This document shows positions 1-10,103 of a stretch of DNA of 43,695 nucleotides, piece by piece. Each line of letters begins with the position of its first letter. The first letter of the stretch is position 1. The stretch covers positions 231,082 through 274,776 of the forward strand of contig HG326665.1 of assembly GCA_000308255.3 (NCBI GenBank), read 5' to 3'. This DNA is from Anaerococcus pacaensis 9403502 (GTDB taxonomy: Bacteria > Bacillota > Clostridia > Tissierellales > Peptoniphilaceae). Under the pieces are notes generated by a model, which did not search any database, had not been told where the DNA came from, and worked only from the letters and a program-made list of their open reading frames with translations. The position numbers and the translations under genes are program-made.

Positions 1-38
1 TAAAAAAGACCTACTAAAGATTTTCTTTAGTAGGCCTT
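1..38 (-). terminator. Rho-independent terminator of cadD
   Basis: An 11-bp stem (10-20 with 24-34) with a 3-nt loop is followed, on the minus strand, by a T-rich tract at 1-8. It sits just downstream of the CadD-type gene and should end its transcript. Confidence 0.85.
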
Positions 39-56
39 AAATAGAAAAATAGACTA

Positions 57-829
<773 letters not shown>

Positions 830-1047
830 CTATGCTAATAGATATCCACGCAAACTATAAAGACCCAAAATATATAAAATTAGATAGACAAAGCATTATT
901 TATCTAATATTGAATCACCCTTTTCTCTCTATTATGATATTTATAAAAACTATAGGATATAATCGAGCTGCAAGCCTTGTTAATATCTATTCATTTTAAC
1001 CTTATTAGATGGTAAATATAGACAGATTATTTATTCTTTTTATTCTC

Positions 1048-2973
1048 TTAGCTAGCTTGGAATATAGATTCTAGATTTCTTTTTACTAAATTAAGGAGTT
1101 CGTCTGTTAGTTTTTCAATATTATCAGCTAATATCAAACCATGAGGGTACTTGAAGTTATCATTCCAGATATAATTAAAGGTTTTTGTATCAATCTTGCT
1201 TATTTTTCCGATTTGAATTGCAAATATTTCTACATCTATTTCTTTGAGTTTTTTTACTATATCTTTTGTTGCGCCAGGAAATGTTGAAGCCCCATCGGTT
1301 ATTTCAAATATTATCTTATATTCTTCTTTGTTTCTTATTTGTGACTTTTGCTTAGAACTAATGCCCTCATATATTTCTCTAAGACAAGAAGCATCATCTG
1401 TCGTACCTAAGTTGCCATCTACTTTTGTAATAGAAGATATGATTTTGCTTTTTTCCAAGTCCTTTAAATCTTCAAAGTTTTTTACTTTATAGTGATTTTG
1501 ACCGAAGAACCACGTTTCCGTTACTAAATCTATTTTTTGATTAGTTTTTTGAGCCTCTATTTGTAGATATCTATTAAAATCAGATATAGATAAAAGGGTT
1601 GCTGCCAAGGTTTTTCTAGTTGCATCTATCTTTTCTTTATCCATAGAGCCTGAATTATCTATTAAAAAAGAAATCTCTATTTTATTTGGTAACAAATTAT
1701 TTTGAGCCTCCAGGAAATTTTTGTCAAATATTTTAAGTTCTTTATAGTTTCCTTTTTGCTCTGCCTCAATAAAATCCGGATAGCTATAGATAAGGTCATT
1801 TACATTTAGCTTCCCCTTTGCCTGTCTATTTTTTTCTATATTTACTTCTTTTTTGTAAGATCCGATAAGTTTTTTCCAAAAATCCTTCATTGCTTCTCTT
1901 TGAGCTCTTGTTTGGTTTACATAATAATTATATAAGTCTATATCTTCTCTACTTATGCCATAAAATTCCATTTTTTCTTCACTAGAATCTTCTGTAGAAG
2001 ATGCCTTGGTATTTTCTTGATCTATAATTTCTTTTAGACTTTCCTCCACATCCTTTCTAGTAGATTCCAATATATCTTTGGTTTTTTCTTCATTACTTTC
2101 TTCAAAAAACTTTTCGCTATCATCACTACTCTCTTTAGTTTCCATTGAGTCAACTTCTTTTAACCAATATTTTTTGAAAGTGGGATAAATAAATGCTTTG
2201 ATTAATGGATCTCTTTTTGTTATGTCTTGGTCTAGATTTATTTGTTTTATCAGTTCCTTATTTAAAAATGTATATATGGACTTAGATAATACCTTTGTAT
2301 CAAATTTTGACTCAATTTGATTTTTAAAACTATCATCATCCTTATAAATTTCCCAGAATAAAAAACTTTTTGAAAAGCCATGATGAGATAAAGATAAAAA
2401 TATTTCTTGTTTATCATTTCTTTTCTTCATGTATTCAATAATATTCCCTTTTTCTTCTTCATCTCTGTATATAGGACATGTTTCCAATACTCGTAGATAT
2501 GAAAAATATTTATCCATCTGGAATAAAAAATCAAGAATTTCTCTTTTCACATATTCTCTAATAAAAGTTATTTCTAGCTTATTATCGTCAGCTAAAATTT
2601 GATTTATTTTTTTATAGATATAATAAGTAATTTCATCAATTTCTGCCTTCCAAGTCACTTCCCTATTTAAATAATAATTAGCATTTTTTATCCAGTCTGG
2701 ATAGAGAGCTAATTCATAATATATGTGCCATAAAATCTCATTATTATCTAAGTCAGCTTCTAAAAAGCTAGACAGAGGTAGGTACAAGATATTTCCCTTT
2801 GCTTTTAATACAAATTTTTCCAAATTTTTAGAGCCAATATATCTGAGGCTTGGTTCTCTTGTAAAAGTGGTGAGTGCTTGCCTATGATCTTCTAAAAATA
2901 TATCTAGATTTTCTTCCGCTTCCTTTATTAATTTTTCTTCATTAAGGGCATTTCTATCTATATCAAACATCAT
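1048..2973 (-). CDS. VWA-domain protein, partner of MoxR-like ATPase
   Basis: A 641-aa protein with a von Willebrand factor A domain at its C-terminus. It has a complete MIDAS: DNSGSM at residues 439-444, a TDD near 530 and ITDG near 565, so it should bind a divalent cation. The first 400 residues are not recognised; a charged, low-complexity linker (about 275-335, many E/K/S) splits them. In characterised pairs (RavA-ViaA, NorQ-NorD, CbbQ-CbbO) the VWA protein recruits the MoxR ATPase to a client enzyme. The gene is last of three on the minus strand, and its ATG overlaps the stop of the preceding gene by 4 nt (ATGA), indicating translational coupling. GGAG lies inside the upstream gene. The client is unknown. 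Confidence 0.8.
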   Translation of the reverse strand: MMFDIDRNALNEEKLIKEAEENLDIFLEDHRQALTTFTREPSLRYIGSKNLEKFVLKAKGNILYLPLSSFLEADLDNNEILWHIYYELALYPDWIKNANYYLNREVTWKAEIDEITYYIYKKINQILADDNKLEITFIREYVKREILDFLFQMDKYFSYLRVLETCPIYRDEEEKGNIIEYMKKRNDKQEIFLSLSHHGFSKSFLFWEIYKDDDSFKNQIESKFDTKVLSKSIYTFLNKELIKQINLDQDITKRDPLIKAFIYPTFKKYWLKEVDSMETKESSDDSEKFFEESNEEKTKDILESTRKDVEESLKEIIDQENTKASSTEDSSEEKMEFYGISREDIDLYNYYVNQTRAQREAMKDFWKKLIGSYKKEVNIEKNRQAKGKLNVNDLIYSYPDFIEAEQKGNYKELKIFDKNFLEAQNNLLPNKIEISFLIDNSGSMDKEKIDATRKTLAATLLSISDFNRYLQIEAQKTNQKIDLVTETWFFGQNHYKVKNFEDLKDLEKSKIISSITKVDGNLGTTDDASCLREIYEGISSKQKSQIRNKEEYKIIFEITDGASTFPGATKDIVKKLKEIDVEIFAIQIGKISKIDTKTFNYIWNDNFKYPHGLILADNIEKLTDELLNLVKRNLESIFQAS

Positions 2974-4184
2974 AATCTCCTATGGCTAATAAGATCAATA
3001 TTTCTGAGCTTTTCAATGGAATCTAGCCTATCTATTTTTAAAATCTGAAAATTACCACTTAAATCTATAGTTAAGTAATTTGAAGAACTTAAAGCTATTA
3101 CATTTACATAATATCTATCAGAAGTACTGAATTCTTGATTTATGGCCCATTTACCCTTATTTTCTACTAGTAAGTACAAATAAAAATCATCAGTCAAAAC
3201 TATAGCACTGCCCCTTATACTTTCAATATTAAAGATATTGCCCTTAAAATTTTGATTTTCTAAATTTAGTATTTTTTCACAATCTAAGTCATATAGGAAG
3301 AAATTTTTCTTATCTCCTATACCTAGACAAATATTTTTTTTACAATTTTCATTTTCTAGACTGATCAAATACTTTATTGGACTATCTAGGGTTTTTATTT
3401 TTTTATCAATTATTAGCTTATCTTCCTTATATTTCGCCAAAAAAAGTTCACCACGGTTGCTTCCCAAACCAAGGTATGAATCATTAATTTTAGCTAAGGA
3501 GTTAACTTCTTGAGCTGTTTTTGACAAGTCTATACGTTTTTTTATCTCAAAGCTTAAATTTATAGGATCAATTTCCAATACTAAAAATTCGCTTGCCCCT
3601 ATTTGACACAAAAATTTGTTTTCTTCAATCTTGATAACATTTTCAAAGCCCTGATTAATTTTTCCTAGCTTATATTTTTTTAAATTTTTAATATTTTCAA
3701 AAATACCTGCGAAATCATTTGATTGAAACACAAAAATATCACCTGTAACAGCAAATAGTAAAATTTTATCTAAGCTAAGATCAGACATATAAACTATCAA
3801 CTTGTTAAAATTTTTGATAGGTTGACTTAATTCTATTTTATAATTATCTTCAGAAAATCTCATAAATTGAACTTTTTGATCAGCACTTGCTAGTATAAAT
3901 ATATTTTGATCTAGACATAAGTAACTTTTAAGATAAGTACTTAATTTATAAGTCCCGCTAGCTTTTACAGGTATTTCATCTATCTTTGTTGGATAAATCT
4001 CAGGTGCAAGTTGTCTATAATATGGCAATAGCTCTTTTAGAATTTTGCTTTCTAATTTCTCTAATTCTAATAATTTTTCCTCAAAATTTTCATCAAGCTG
4101 ACCTTTTTCTAGAGTTTGGTTTAAATCTTCTCTTAGCTTTCTTATACTTTCCTTATATTTATCTATATTTTCTGAAAATTTCAT
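2970..4184 (-). CDS. Coiled-coil plus propeller-like protein of MoxR/VWA operon
   Basis: A 404-aa protein not assigned to a named family. Residues 1-65 are charged and helical (likely coiled coil). The rest is a run of short beta-like segments with repeated hydrophobic-turn patterns (for example FILASADQKVQFMRF, ILLFAVTGDIFVF, YLGLGSNRGELFLAKY, NYLTIDLSGNFQILKI), which looks like a WD40/beta-propeller fold of six or seven blades. There is no signal peptide or membrane segment, so it is probably cytoplasmic. It lies between the AAA+ and VWA genes and overlaps both by 4 nt, so the three are expected to be made in fixed proportion. A scaffold or client-recognition role is inference only. Confidence 0.65.
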   Translation of the reverse strand: MKFSENIDKYKESIRKLREDLNQTLEKGQLDENFEEKLLELEKLESKILKELLPYYRQLAPEIYPTKIDEIPVKASGTYKLSTYLKSYLCLDQNIFILASADQKVQFMRFSEDNYKIELSQPIKNFNKLIVYMSDLSLDKILLFAVTGDIFVFQSNDFAGIFENIKNLKKYKLGKINQGFENVIKIEENKFLCQIGASEFLVLEIDPINLSFEIKKRIDLSKTAQEVNSLAKINDSYLGLGSNRGELFLAKYKEDKLIIDKKIKTLDSPIKYLISLENENCKKNICLGIGDKKNFFLYDLDCEKILNLENQNFKGNIFNIESIRGSAIVLTDDFYLYLLVENKGKWAINQEFSTSDRYYVNVIALSSSNYLTIDLSGNFQILKIDRLDSIEKLRNIDLISHRRL

Positions 4185-6253
4185 TTTCTATTATTTTCCA
4201 TATCTTTTAAATAATCTAAGAGATATTTTGAATGCTCTAACTGATTTAATCTTTGGTCAAGCTGCTGATATTCTTCTAGAGAAATTTTATTTTCTTCTTT
4301 AGCATATTCTTTTAAAAAATCTGGAAGTTTTTTTCTTTCTGGTGCCGGTCCAAATATAATTTTAATCATGTCTAGATAGCTTAGACTTTCAATTTCGCCA
4401 CGTATATATTGGTAAGGTCTAGTCCTTATATCTTCGTATTCTAAAACAACTTCTCCAAGATTTTCATTGTTAATATTCCAACCCTCTGATTCTTTAAAAA
4501 AACCAAATCTCACCGCTTGGGATAGTATATAGGCCTGGTCTTTTGGATTGGTTATTGAACTTATAAAACCATCCCATAAGGCTAAACTCAAATCTTTTTC
4601 CTCGCCTAAATTCCAATTATCTAAAATTCTTAGGATATTTCTTAATGATAGAACTGATTCCTTAAGTTCAGGAGTTTCTTCCGACGAATTTTCTTCTCCA
4701 TTTTTAACCCACTTACCCATAAAAACTTCTTGGCTTACTTTAGATAATTGAGCTAGTCTAAAGATTTCTTCTAAAGTCCTTCTCGGTGTTGGAATTTGTA
4801 AATTGCCTATATTATCTAAAAGTCTTACCAACATAATCCTAAAGAGTTCATTATCTTGAGGATTTTGCTGATTTTTTAATGAACCAACTGTATTTTGATT
4901 AACATAATTATATTCTATATTTAAGAAACGGGATTTAAAAGCTGGATTTAATTCATTGGTTCCTTCATAACTTACTAGATCTGTTGATAAGTTGCCTGTG
5001 CCGATTAAACCAAAACCTCTATTTATTTTGACAGGGCCAATGCCTGTAACATAAGCTTTAGATCCAAATTTGCTTTGTAATATATCATTAAGGCCGATCA
5101 AATTTTGCATTGCAATTGTATTTAGCTCATCAATTATAACAGGTCTACCATTTCTTACCGCTAATAAAATTTCTCTTTCTATTTTTTTTACAACCGTGCC
5201 ATAGATACTATTCCTAGCTATAAAAATTTCTGAAATACTATCCCAAAGCTTACTTTTTATTATTTCTTGCTTTTCTGGCTCAAGATTTACAAGTTGTTTT
5301 TCATGAGTTTTTAGCCAGGTAAAATATTGATCTACAACTTCATCGATTAACTCTAAATTACTTTCATTTTGAGATGTCTTTTCTAAAGACAGGGTTTTTT
5401 CTACAAACATATCTTCGTAGGTCAAATTATACGAACCTGATATAAAGTAAGGATATATTTTATCTAAGCCTTCTTGATTTCCTTCTTTTAGTAGGTCTTT
5501 ATAATAATTTCTCCTGTTCTTATTTAGTTCGGCAAATTTTGCTATAGCTTCATCTTCGCTAGCACTTTGATTATCTAGATACCATTTTTCCATTCCATCT
5601 TCTAATTCTTCTTGGATTAAATTTTCTATAGTAAATTCAATTGCAGCTTCTCTTGCTATCTGAGTTTTTCCACTTCCTAGATGGCCTATTATATATACGG
5701 GGGTTGATTGTTTTAAAGATTCTATTATTTTTCTCTTTGCCTGTATTACATATTCTACTTCTACAAGGTCTTGGTTATATCCTGTTTGTATATCATTAAT
5801 TAGTTGTCTATGATAATAATATCGCCAGGCATCAGGAGAATTATTTATTATTTCCCTAAGTTCTTTTGAATAAGAATTAATCTTATCTACCCTATATCTA
5901 GTAGCTTCGTTGCTCCCATAAAAATTGCTGTTATAATATTTTTGATTTCTTTTTCTCTCTATTTCTAAAAAGAATTTCTCATAGCTTATCAAATTTTCTA
6001 GTTCTTCTATTAATTTTTTTTGCTTATTCTCTTCATTTTTTAAATATTTTCTATATTCTTTTATTATTTTATTTTCTGACTTCGATTCTTCTCTTTTATT
6101 TTCTTCTTTCCTAAATCTTTTATAAAATTCTCCTAAAATTTCCAAGTCATTTTCTTCATTTGTCCTAGATTCGCTTCTTAAAATATCTTCATATATGGAT
6201 TCTATTTCTTCTAAAGTAGGCACAGCTTGATTATTCAAGTTGTTATTCATCAT
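4181..6253 (-). CDS. MoxR-like AAA+ ATPase
   Basis: A 690-aa AAA+ ATPase. Walker A is GHLGSGKT (190-197), Walker B is PVIIDE (371-376), sensor 1 is GTGN (418-421), and an SRF arginine-finger-type motif is at 441-443. The first 180 residues are highly charged and probably coiled coil. Walker A and B are separated by about 175 residues, much more than in typical MoxR proteins, indicating a large insert. It should act as a hexameric remodelling ATPase together with the VWA protein two genes downstream. It is first of the three-gene operon. The start ATG has AAGGAG 4 nt upstream. A terminator of the preceding oleate hydratase lies in the 62-bp gap, and no clear separate promoter was found there. 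Confidence 0.8.
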   Translation of the reverse strand: MMNNNLNNQAVPTLEEIESIYEDILRSESRTNEENDLEILGEFYKRFRKEENKREESKSENKIIKEYRKYLKNEENKQKKLIEELENLISYEKFFLEIERKRNQKYYNSNFYGSNEATRYRVDKINSYSKELREIINNSPDAWRYYYHRQLINDIQTGYNQDLVEVEYVIQAKRKIIESLKQSTPVYIIGHLGSGKTQIAREAAIEFTIENLIQEELEDGMEKWYLDNQSASEDEAIAKFAELNKNRRNYYKDLLKEGNQEGLDKIYPYFISGSYNLTYEDMFVEKTLSLEKTSQNESNLELIDEVVDQYFTWLKTHEKQLVNLEPEKQEIIKSKLWDSISEIFIARNSIYGTVVKKIEREILLAVRNGRPVIIDELNTIAMQNLIGLNDILQSKFGSKAYVTGIGPVKINRGFGLIGTGNLSTDLVSYEGTNELNPAFKSRFLNIEYNYVNQNTVGSLKNQQNPQDNELFRIMLVRLLDNIGNLQIPTPRRTLEEIFRLAQLSKVSQEVFMGKWVKNGEENSSEETPELKESVLSLRNILRILDNWNLGEEKDLSLALWDGFISSITNPKDQAYILSQAVRFGFFKESEGWNINNENLGEVVLEYEDIRTRPYQYIRGEIESLSYLDMIKIIFGPAPERKKLPDFLKEYAKEENKISLEEYQQLDQRLNQLEHSKYLLDYLKDMENNRK

Positions 6254-6264
6254 TGGTCTCCTTA

Positions 6265-6297
6265 ATAAAAAATAATGGGACGATATATTATCGCCCC
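6265..6297 (-). terminator. Terminator after oleate hydratase gene
   Basis: On the minus strand a GC-rich 9-bp stem (6277-6285 with 6289-6297, one G-T pair) precedes a T-rich tract (6265-6273). It separates the oleate hydratase transcript from the MoxR-like operon, which starts only 12 nt further on. Confidence 0.8.
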
Positions 6298-6315
6298 AAA
6301 TTAGTTTATATGTTA

Positions 6316-8109
6316 TTAAATAATATTAAATTCTTTTAGCATCTCTTCCACATCAGTACCTTTGATTAGTTTTGCAACTTTCATTTTTTGTAGTGGAGTA
6401 AGTGGAAGGTCTGGTTTTTCACCATCTGATAGAGCGACCATTGCGTTTAGAAGATATCTTAAATCATATCGTGAAGCAAACACTTCTGGAACAGCTTTTT
6501 CTACACCACAAAGTACATAAACTGCTTCCATTGCTGTTCTTCCTGAATATTCTGTAGTAAATACCGTATCTCTTCCAGGATCATCTAGAGTTTCTGCAAA
6601 TTGACCTAAGAAAGCAAAGTTAACTCCACCTTTTGGCACTACAAGAGGTCTATCACCAAATTTTCTTGGCATGAATTGAGATGTTATATATGGCATCATT
6701 ACAGGTACTGCTGTACATGTTTCTGCGAGGGCATCAATTTCATTTACAGGAACACCAAGGTGGTATAACCATTCTTTTGTTATTTCTTTACCTGTACAAT
6801 CTCTCATTTTCTTTTTGATGTAGTCACCTTCGACATCAGTAAATAGTCCATAAACCCAAACTGCAACATCATTTTCAGGTTGTTCTGGATATTGGCCTTG
6901 TCTATTAATAGTCCAACTCATTAGCCAGCTTGAATCAACACAAGTTACAATACCACCAGTTACAGTTTTACCACCATAAGGGCTTCTTTTGGTTATTTTT
7001 TCTATATATTTTGGTACTGAATCATCATGACAAGTTACAGTACATGATTCCCAGTTACTCTTTTCAACATCAGAGCAAAATACTTCTGGATGTCCGAAAT
7101 CATCAGATTTTTCTGCTATATTTTTCCACATTTCCCAGCAACCTGTTTGTTCATCGCTAAGAGTGGCCGCTGTGTTATCATCACCATAGCTTGAGTTTTC
7201 AGTCATAGAGCCATTGGTTATGAATAATAGGTCATTTTCTGTTAAATCAATTGACTTATCATTTCCGTTTTTATCTTCAGCTATGATTTTTGTAGCAACT
7301 TTTTTGTTCTCTGAAATATCAAAATCAACATCAGTTACCTTAGTATTATATTGGAATTTACATCCGTGGTTTTCAAGGTATTTAACCATTGGTTTTACAA
7401 TTGAATTGTATTGGTCATATCTTGTAAATCTAAGAGCTGAAAGATCTGGCAGACCTCCAACGTGATGTATGAAACGATTTAAGTATAGTTTCATCTCTAA
7501 AGCAGAGTGCCAATTTTCAAAGGCAAACATTGATCTCCAATATGTCCAGAAGTCAGAGTTTAATAAGCCATCTGAGAATACATCTTCAATAGCCTTATCT
7601 TCTAGGATTTCATCTTGGGTCATAGTAAGTTCAGCAATTTCCTTAACTTGATCTTGAGTTAGGTTGAATTTACCATTGTCATATCGTTCACCTTGATTGT
7701 GAGTGATACGACAATTACTGTAGTTTGGATCATCATAGTTTGTATAAAAATAGGAGTCAAGTATACTCATTTCAGGATCCTCTAAGCTTGGAATTGAGCT
7801 CCAGATATCCCATAGACACTCAAAATGAGCACCTGTCTCTCTACCACCACGGGCAACGTATCCCTTGGTATCCATATACTCACCATCAAGGGAACCACCA
7901 GGAATATCTAATTGTTCTAAGAAAGTAATCTTATTACCCTCCATATGTGCATCCCTAATTAAAAAGCATGCTGCAGTTAGTGATGCTATACCTGTTCCTA
8001 TCAAGTATGCAGATTTTTCTTCAATTCCTTCTGGTTTTCTAGCTTTTACTAATCTTTGAAAATCTCCATTAGTAAGTTCTAATCTTTTATCATGAGTTTT
8101 AAGTTCCAT
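6316..8109 (-). CDS. ohyA: Oleate hydratase (MCRA family, FAD-dependent)
   Basis: It adds water to the cis-9 double bond of oleic acid and related fatty acids to give 10-hydroxy fatty acids, often as detoxification of host free fatty acids. The N-terminal Rossmann motif AYLIGTGIASLTAACFLIRD and the following EQLDIPGGSLDG identify the myosin-cross-reactive-antigen family; 597 aa matches the family. An in-frame ATG at 8181 would add 24 residues but has only a weak binding site. The ATG at 8109 is preceded by AAAGGAGG at ideal spacing and gives a normal family N-terminus, so it is chosen. It lies downstream of a TetR gene on the same strand (about 100-nt gap), so that regulator probably controls it. 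Confidence 0.9.
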   Translation of the reverse strand: MELKTHDKRLELTNGDFQRLVKARKPEGIEEKSAYLIGTGIASLTAACFLIRDAHMEGNKITFLEQLDIPGGSLDGEYMDTKGYVARGGRETGAHFECLWDIWSSIPSLEDPEMSILDSYFYTNYDDPNYSNCRITHNQGERYDNGKFNLTQDQVKEIAELTMTQDEILEDKAIEDVFSDGLLNSDFWTYWRSMFAFENWHSALEMKLYLNRFIHHVGGLPDLSALRFTRYDQYNSIVKPMVKYLENHGCKFQYNTKVTDVDFDISENKKVATKIIAEDKNGNDKSIDLTENDLLFITNGSMTENSSYGDDNTAATLSDEQTGCWEMWKNIAEKSDDFGHPEVFCSDVEKSNWESCTVTCHDDSVPKYIEKITKRSPYGGKTVTGGIVTCVDSSWLMSWTINRQGQYPEQPENDVAVWVYGLFTDVEGDYIKKKMRDCTGKEITKEWLYHLGVPVNEIDALAETCTAVPVMMPYITSQFMPRKFGDRPLVVPKGGVNFAFLGQFAETLDDPGRDTVFTTEYSGRTAMEAVYVLCGVEKAVPEVFASRYDLRYLLNAMVALSDGEKPDLPLTPLQKMKVAKLIKGTDVEEMLKEFNII

Positions 8110-8209
8110 TATTTCCTCCTTTGATAATTTAACATTTCCATCTTCAATATCTATTAAATCATATATAGAGGATACTTTCATCTACCAATTTGATTCATTT
8201 GTGTAAAAT

Positions 8210-8800
8210 TTACTCAAATTTTATGTTTTGAGTAAACGTTTTTAAACTTTCACTTCTCTTTAATGACCACAAAATATTACCATCCATTAACTTTCCTAGT
8301 CTATTAGTAATAAGTACAGGGTCAGCCTTCATATTAGTAGCAATCCATTGTATCAAGGCACTACTTAAAGCACACTGATAAAAATAAGATATTAAACTTA
8401 TATCTATATCTTTTGCCCTGGTATCTAGTGATAAGTGATTAACGTATTTACTCATAACTTCCCCAGCCATATTAAAAACATATTTTTCTACATCTGATTT
8501 ATAAGCTGAATTATAAATGTGCCTAATTGCATTGTCATTATTAAGGATAAACTTGGCCGCTAATATAAAACTATCTTCCCAAGAAAGATTTTCATTAAAT
8601 TCCTCGATTACAATCTCTAACTCTGACTCAAATATTTCTTTGATCAATTGCTCTAAGTTTTCATAATGATAGTAAAAAGTTTTTCTTTCTATGTTACATT
8701 TTTTTGCTAATTCGGTTACAGTTATGTTGTCTAGAGTCTTTTTATCTAGAAGAGTCATAAATTCTTTTTGTATTAAATCTTTAGTATAATTATTAGTCAT
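8210..8800 (-). CDS. TetR-family transcriptional regulator
   Basis: A 196-aa regulator. The N-terminal helix-turn-helix (VTELAKKCNIERKTFYYHYE) is a clear TetR_N domain. The C-terminal ligand domain is divergent, of the kind seen in DhaS/YsiA-like proteins. A GTG at 8824 would add eight residues, but the ATG at 8800 has GGTGAT nearby and is preferred. It precedes oleate hydratase on the same strand, so a fatty-acid-responsive repressor of that gene is the natural inference. The inducer is not shown by the sequence. Confidence 0.85.
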   Translation of the reverse strand: MTNNYTKDLIQKEFMTLLDKKTLDNITVTELAKKCNIERKTFYYHYENLEQLIKEIFESELEIVIEEFNENLSWEDSFILAAKFILNNDNAIRHIYNSAYKSDVEKYVFNMAGEVMSKYVNHLSLDTRAKDIDISLISYFYQCALSSALIQWIATNMKADPVLITNRLGKLMDGNILWSLKRSESLKTFTQNIKFE

Positions 8801-8841
8801 ATAATCACCACTTCCTGAAGCCACATTGTTCTTGTATTAAT

Positions 8842-8871
8842 TTAATAATCTTAAATACTATTTTCTGTCAA
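8842..8871 (-). promoter_or_regulatory. Promoter of tetR-ohyA unit
   Basis: On the minus strand TTGACA (8866-8871) is followed after 18 nt by TATTAA (8842-8847), about 40 nt before the preferred tetR start. Confidence 0.55.
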
Positions 8872-9337
8872 GTAGACCTTATAGTTTCTGATAGCAAAAA
8901 AATGATTAAATATTTATATTATTGAATCTCTTATATTTTATTATATCACTTTAGAATATCGATGAAATAACCCCCTTAGGCTATTATTAATTATAATTTT
9001 TATAATGTCTAATTAGTTTCTAATTCAATGGATAACATTATGCCAATAAGTTAAAAAAAAAGACGATAGATTTAATCAATATCGTCTAATTAGTATTTTC
9101 ATTATATTTAATAGAAGTCTATTTCCCAAACTTCTTCTGCAGGTTCAATCATATTTTATATTAAATTTTTGTTTTTAATATAGCTACCTTTTAACTTTTT
9201 ATTGACAAATTTTATACCCATAGCTCCATTGAGTTTTATTTGATTAATTTCATCCCTGTTCATTAATTTAAACTTCTCCAATGTATTAGACTACAAAATT
9301 TTTGTTGCTATTCCTCATCCGATACTTTCATTATTAA
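8872..9337. other. Gene-poor stretch with remnant ORFs and a terminator
   Basis: No intact gene. A minus-strand terminator is at 9052-9086. Upstream of it on the minus strand (about 9109-9285) are short in-frame pieces separated by stops, such as EINQIKLNGAMGIKFVNKKL and EPAEEVWEIDFY. They read like the remains of one small protein gene, which I cannot identify. Confidence 0.4.
9052..9086 (-). terminator. Rho-independent terminator
   Basis: On the minus strand a 7-bp stem (GACGATA 9062-9068 with 9080-9086) is followed by nine T residues (9053-9061). It probably ends transcription from the TIGR04076 gene and its decayed neighbour. Confidence 0.75.
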
Positions 9338-9607
9338 CTATTGGACTATTTCTGCTTTAAAAACCATAATTACATCAGCATCTGAGCAGCAGAATTCAGC
9401 AGTTCCTTCTTCTTGTCCTGGAAGACTTCCACCATATCTTAAAATATCAATATATGGAAAGGCACAGTGCATGGCCATTGGGCAAATATTACCACGATCA
9501 GTATCATAATCAAATACTTCTCCGACTTTATGACCACGGTGACATCCCATATCGCCTCTTCTATCTGTAATGGTAAGTTTTATTTTGGGTCTTTCTCCGC
9601 GATTCAT
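9338..9607 (-). CDS. TIGR04076 family protein
   Basis: A small 89-aa protein with the family layout: a conserved GHKVGEVFDYD segment, the motif NICPMAMHCAFPYIDILRYGG, and a Cys pair (CCSDAD) near the C-terminus. Cysteines at several conserved positions suggest metal or redox chemistry, but the family has no assigned function. GGAG lies about 11 nt before the ATG. It is probably monocistronic, followed by debris and a terminator. Confidence 0.8.
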   Translation of the reverse strand: MNRGERPKIKLTITDRRGDMGCHRGHKVGEVFDYDTDRGNICPMAMHCAFPYIDILRYGGSLPGQEEGTAEFCCSDADVIMVFKAEIVQ

Positions 9608-10067
9608 CTACCTTATCTCCTTTTCTTTTAGTAACTATTTGAAATAACAATTAAGTTAGTTAATCGGTATCACTTCCCTACATATATATTCTATCCATGC
9701 GTTCCATTATATTAAATAATCATTTTTCCATCCTAAGCTTTGAAAAATCAATAAGTTTTTAAAGTGCCTCTTATTAGACTATGCATTAGGTCAATTTATC
9801 TGACAAAATATGAATATCTTATTCTCTTTTTGAAAATTATCTAGTAGGTCTAAAAGTGCCTTGTTCTCTTTCTAATAGTACTACTGTCTCGACATGGCTT
9901 GAGTGGTCAGTATGAATAAAATTGTAATTTTTTCAAAAGCCTCGTATGTGGGAATATATTAATAATAAGCATCTTACAATTATTATATCATTTTTGAGAA
10001 AAGACAAAACAGCCATACATAATGCTCATTGAAAGAGAAACTAGTTTAGAATTCTTTAAATTACATG
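9608..10067. other. Intergenic debris with possible RNA methyltransferase tail
   Basis: No intact gene. On the minus strand at about 9840-9915 a frame ends with SSHVETVVLLER, like the C-terminal signature of 23S rRNA/tRNA m5U methyltransferases (RlmD/TrmA type). An in-frame stop lies just upstream and nothing recognisable precedes it. It is probably a leftover 3' end of such a gene. Confidence 0.4.
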
Positions 10068-10099
10068 ATAAAGGCTATGAGTTTAATGCTCACAACCTT
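10068..10099. terminator. Imperfect hairpin after ABC permease gene
   Basis: A 12-bp stem with two mismatches (AAAGGCTATGAG with CTCACAACCTTT) directly follows the permease stop codon. The T-rich run is on the plus-strand side, so its use as a minus-strand terminator is uncertain. Confidence 0.4.
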
Positions 10100-10103
10100 T
10101 TTC

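Noticed and set aside
1244..8059. Open frames on the plus strand opposite the VWA, propeller, AAA+ and oleate hydratase genes
   Set aside because: They lie wholly antisense to well supported genes, lack binding sites and have no recognisable motifs.
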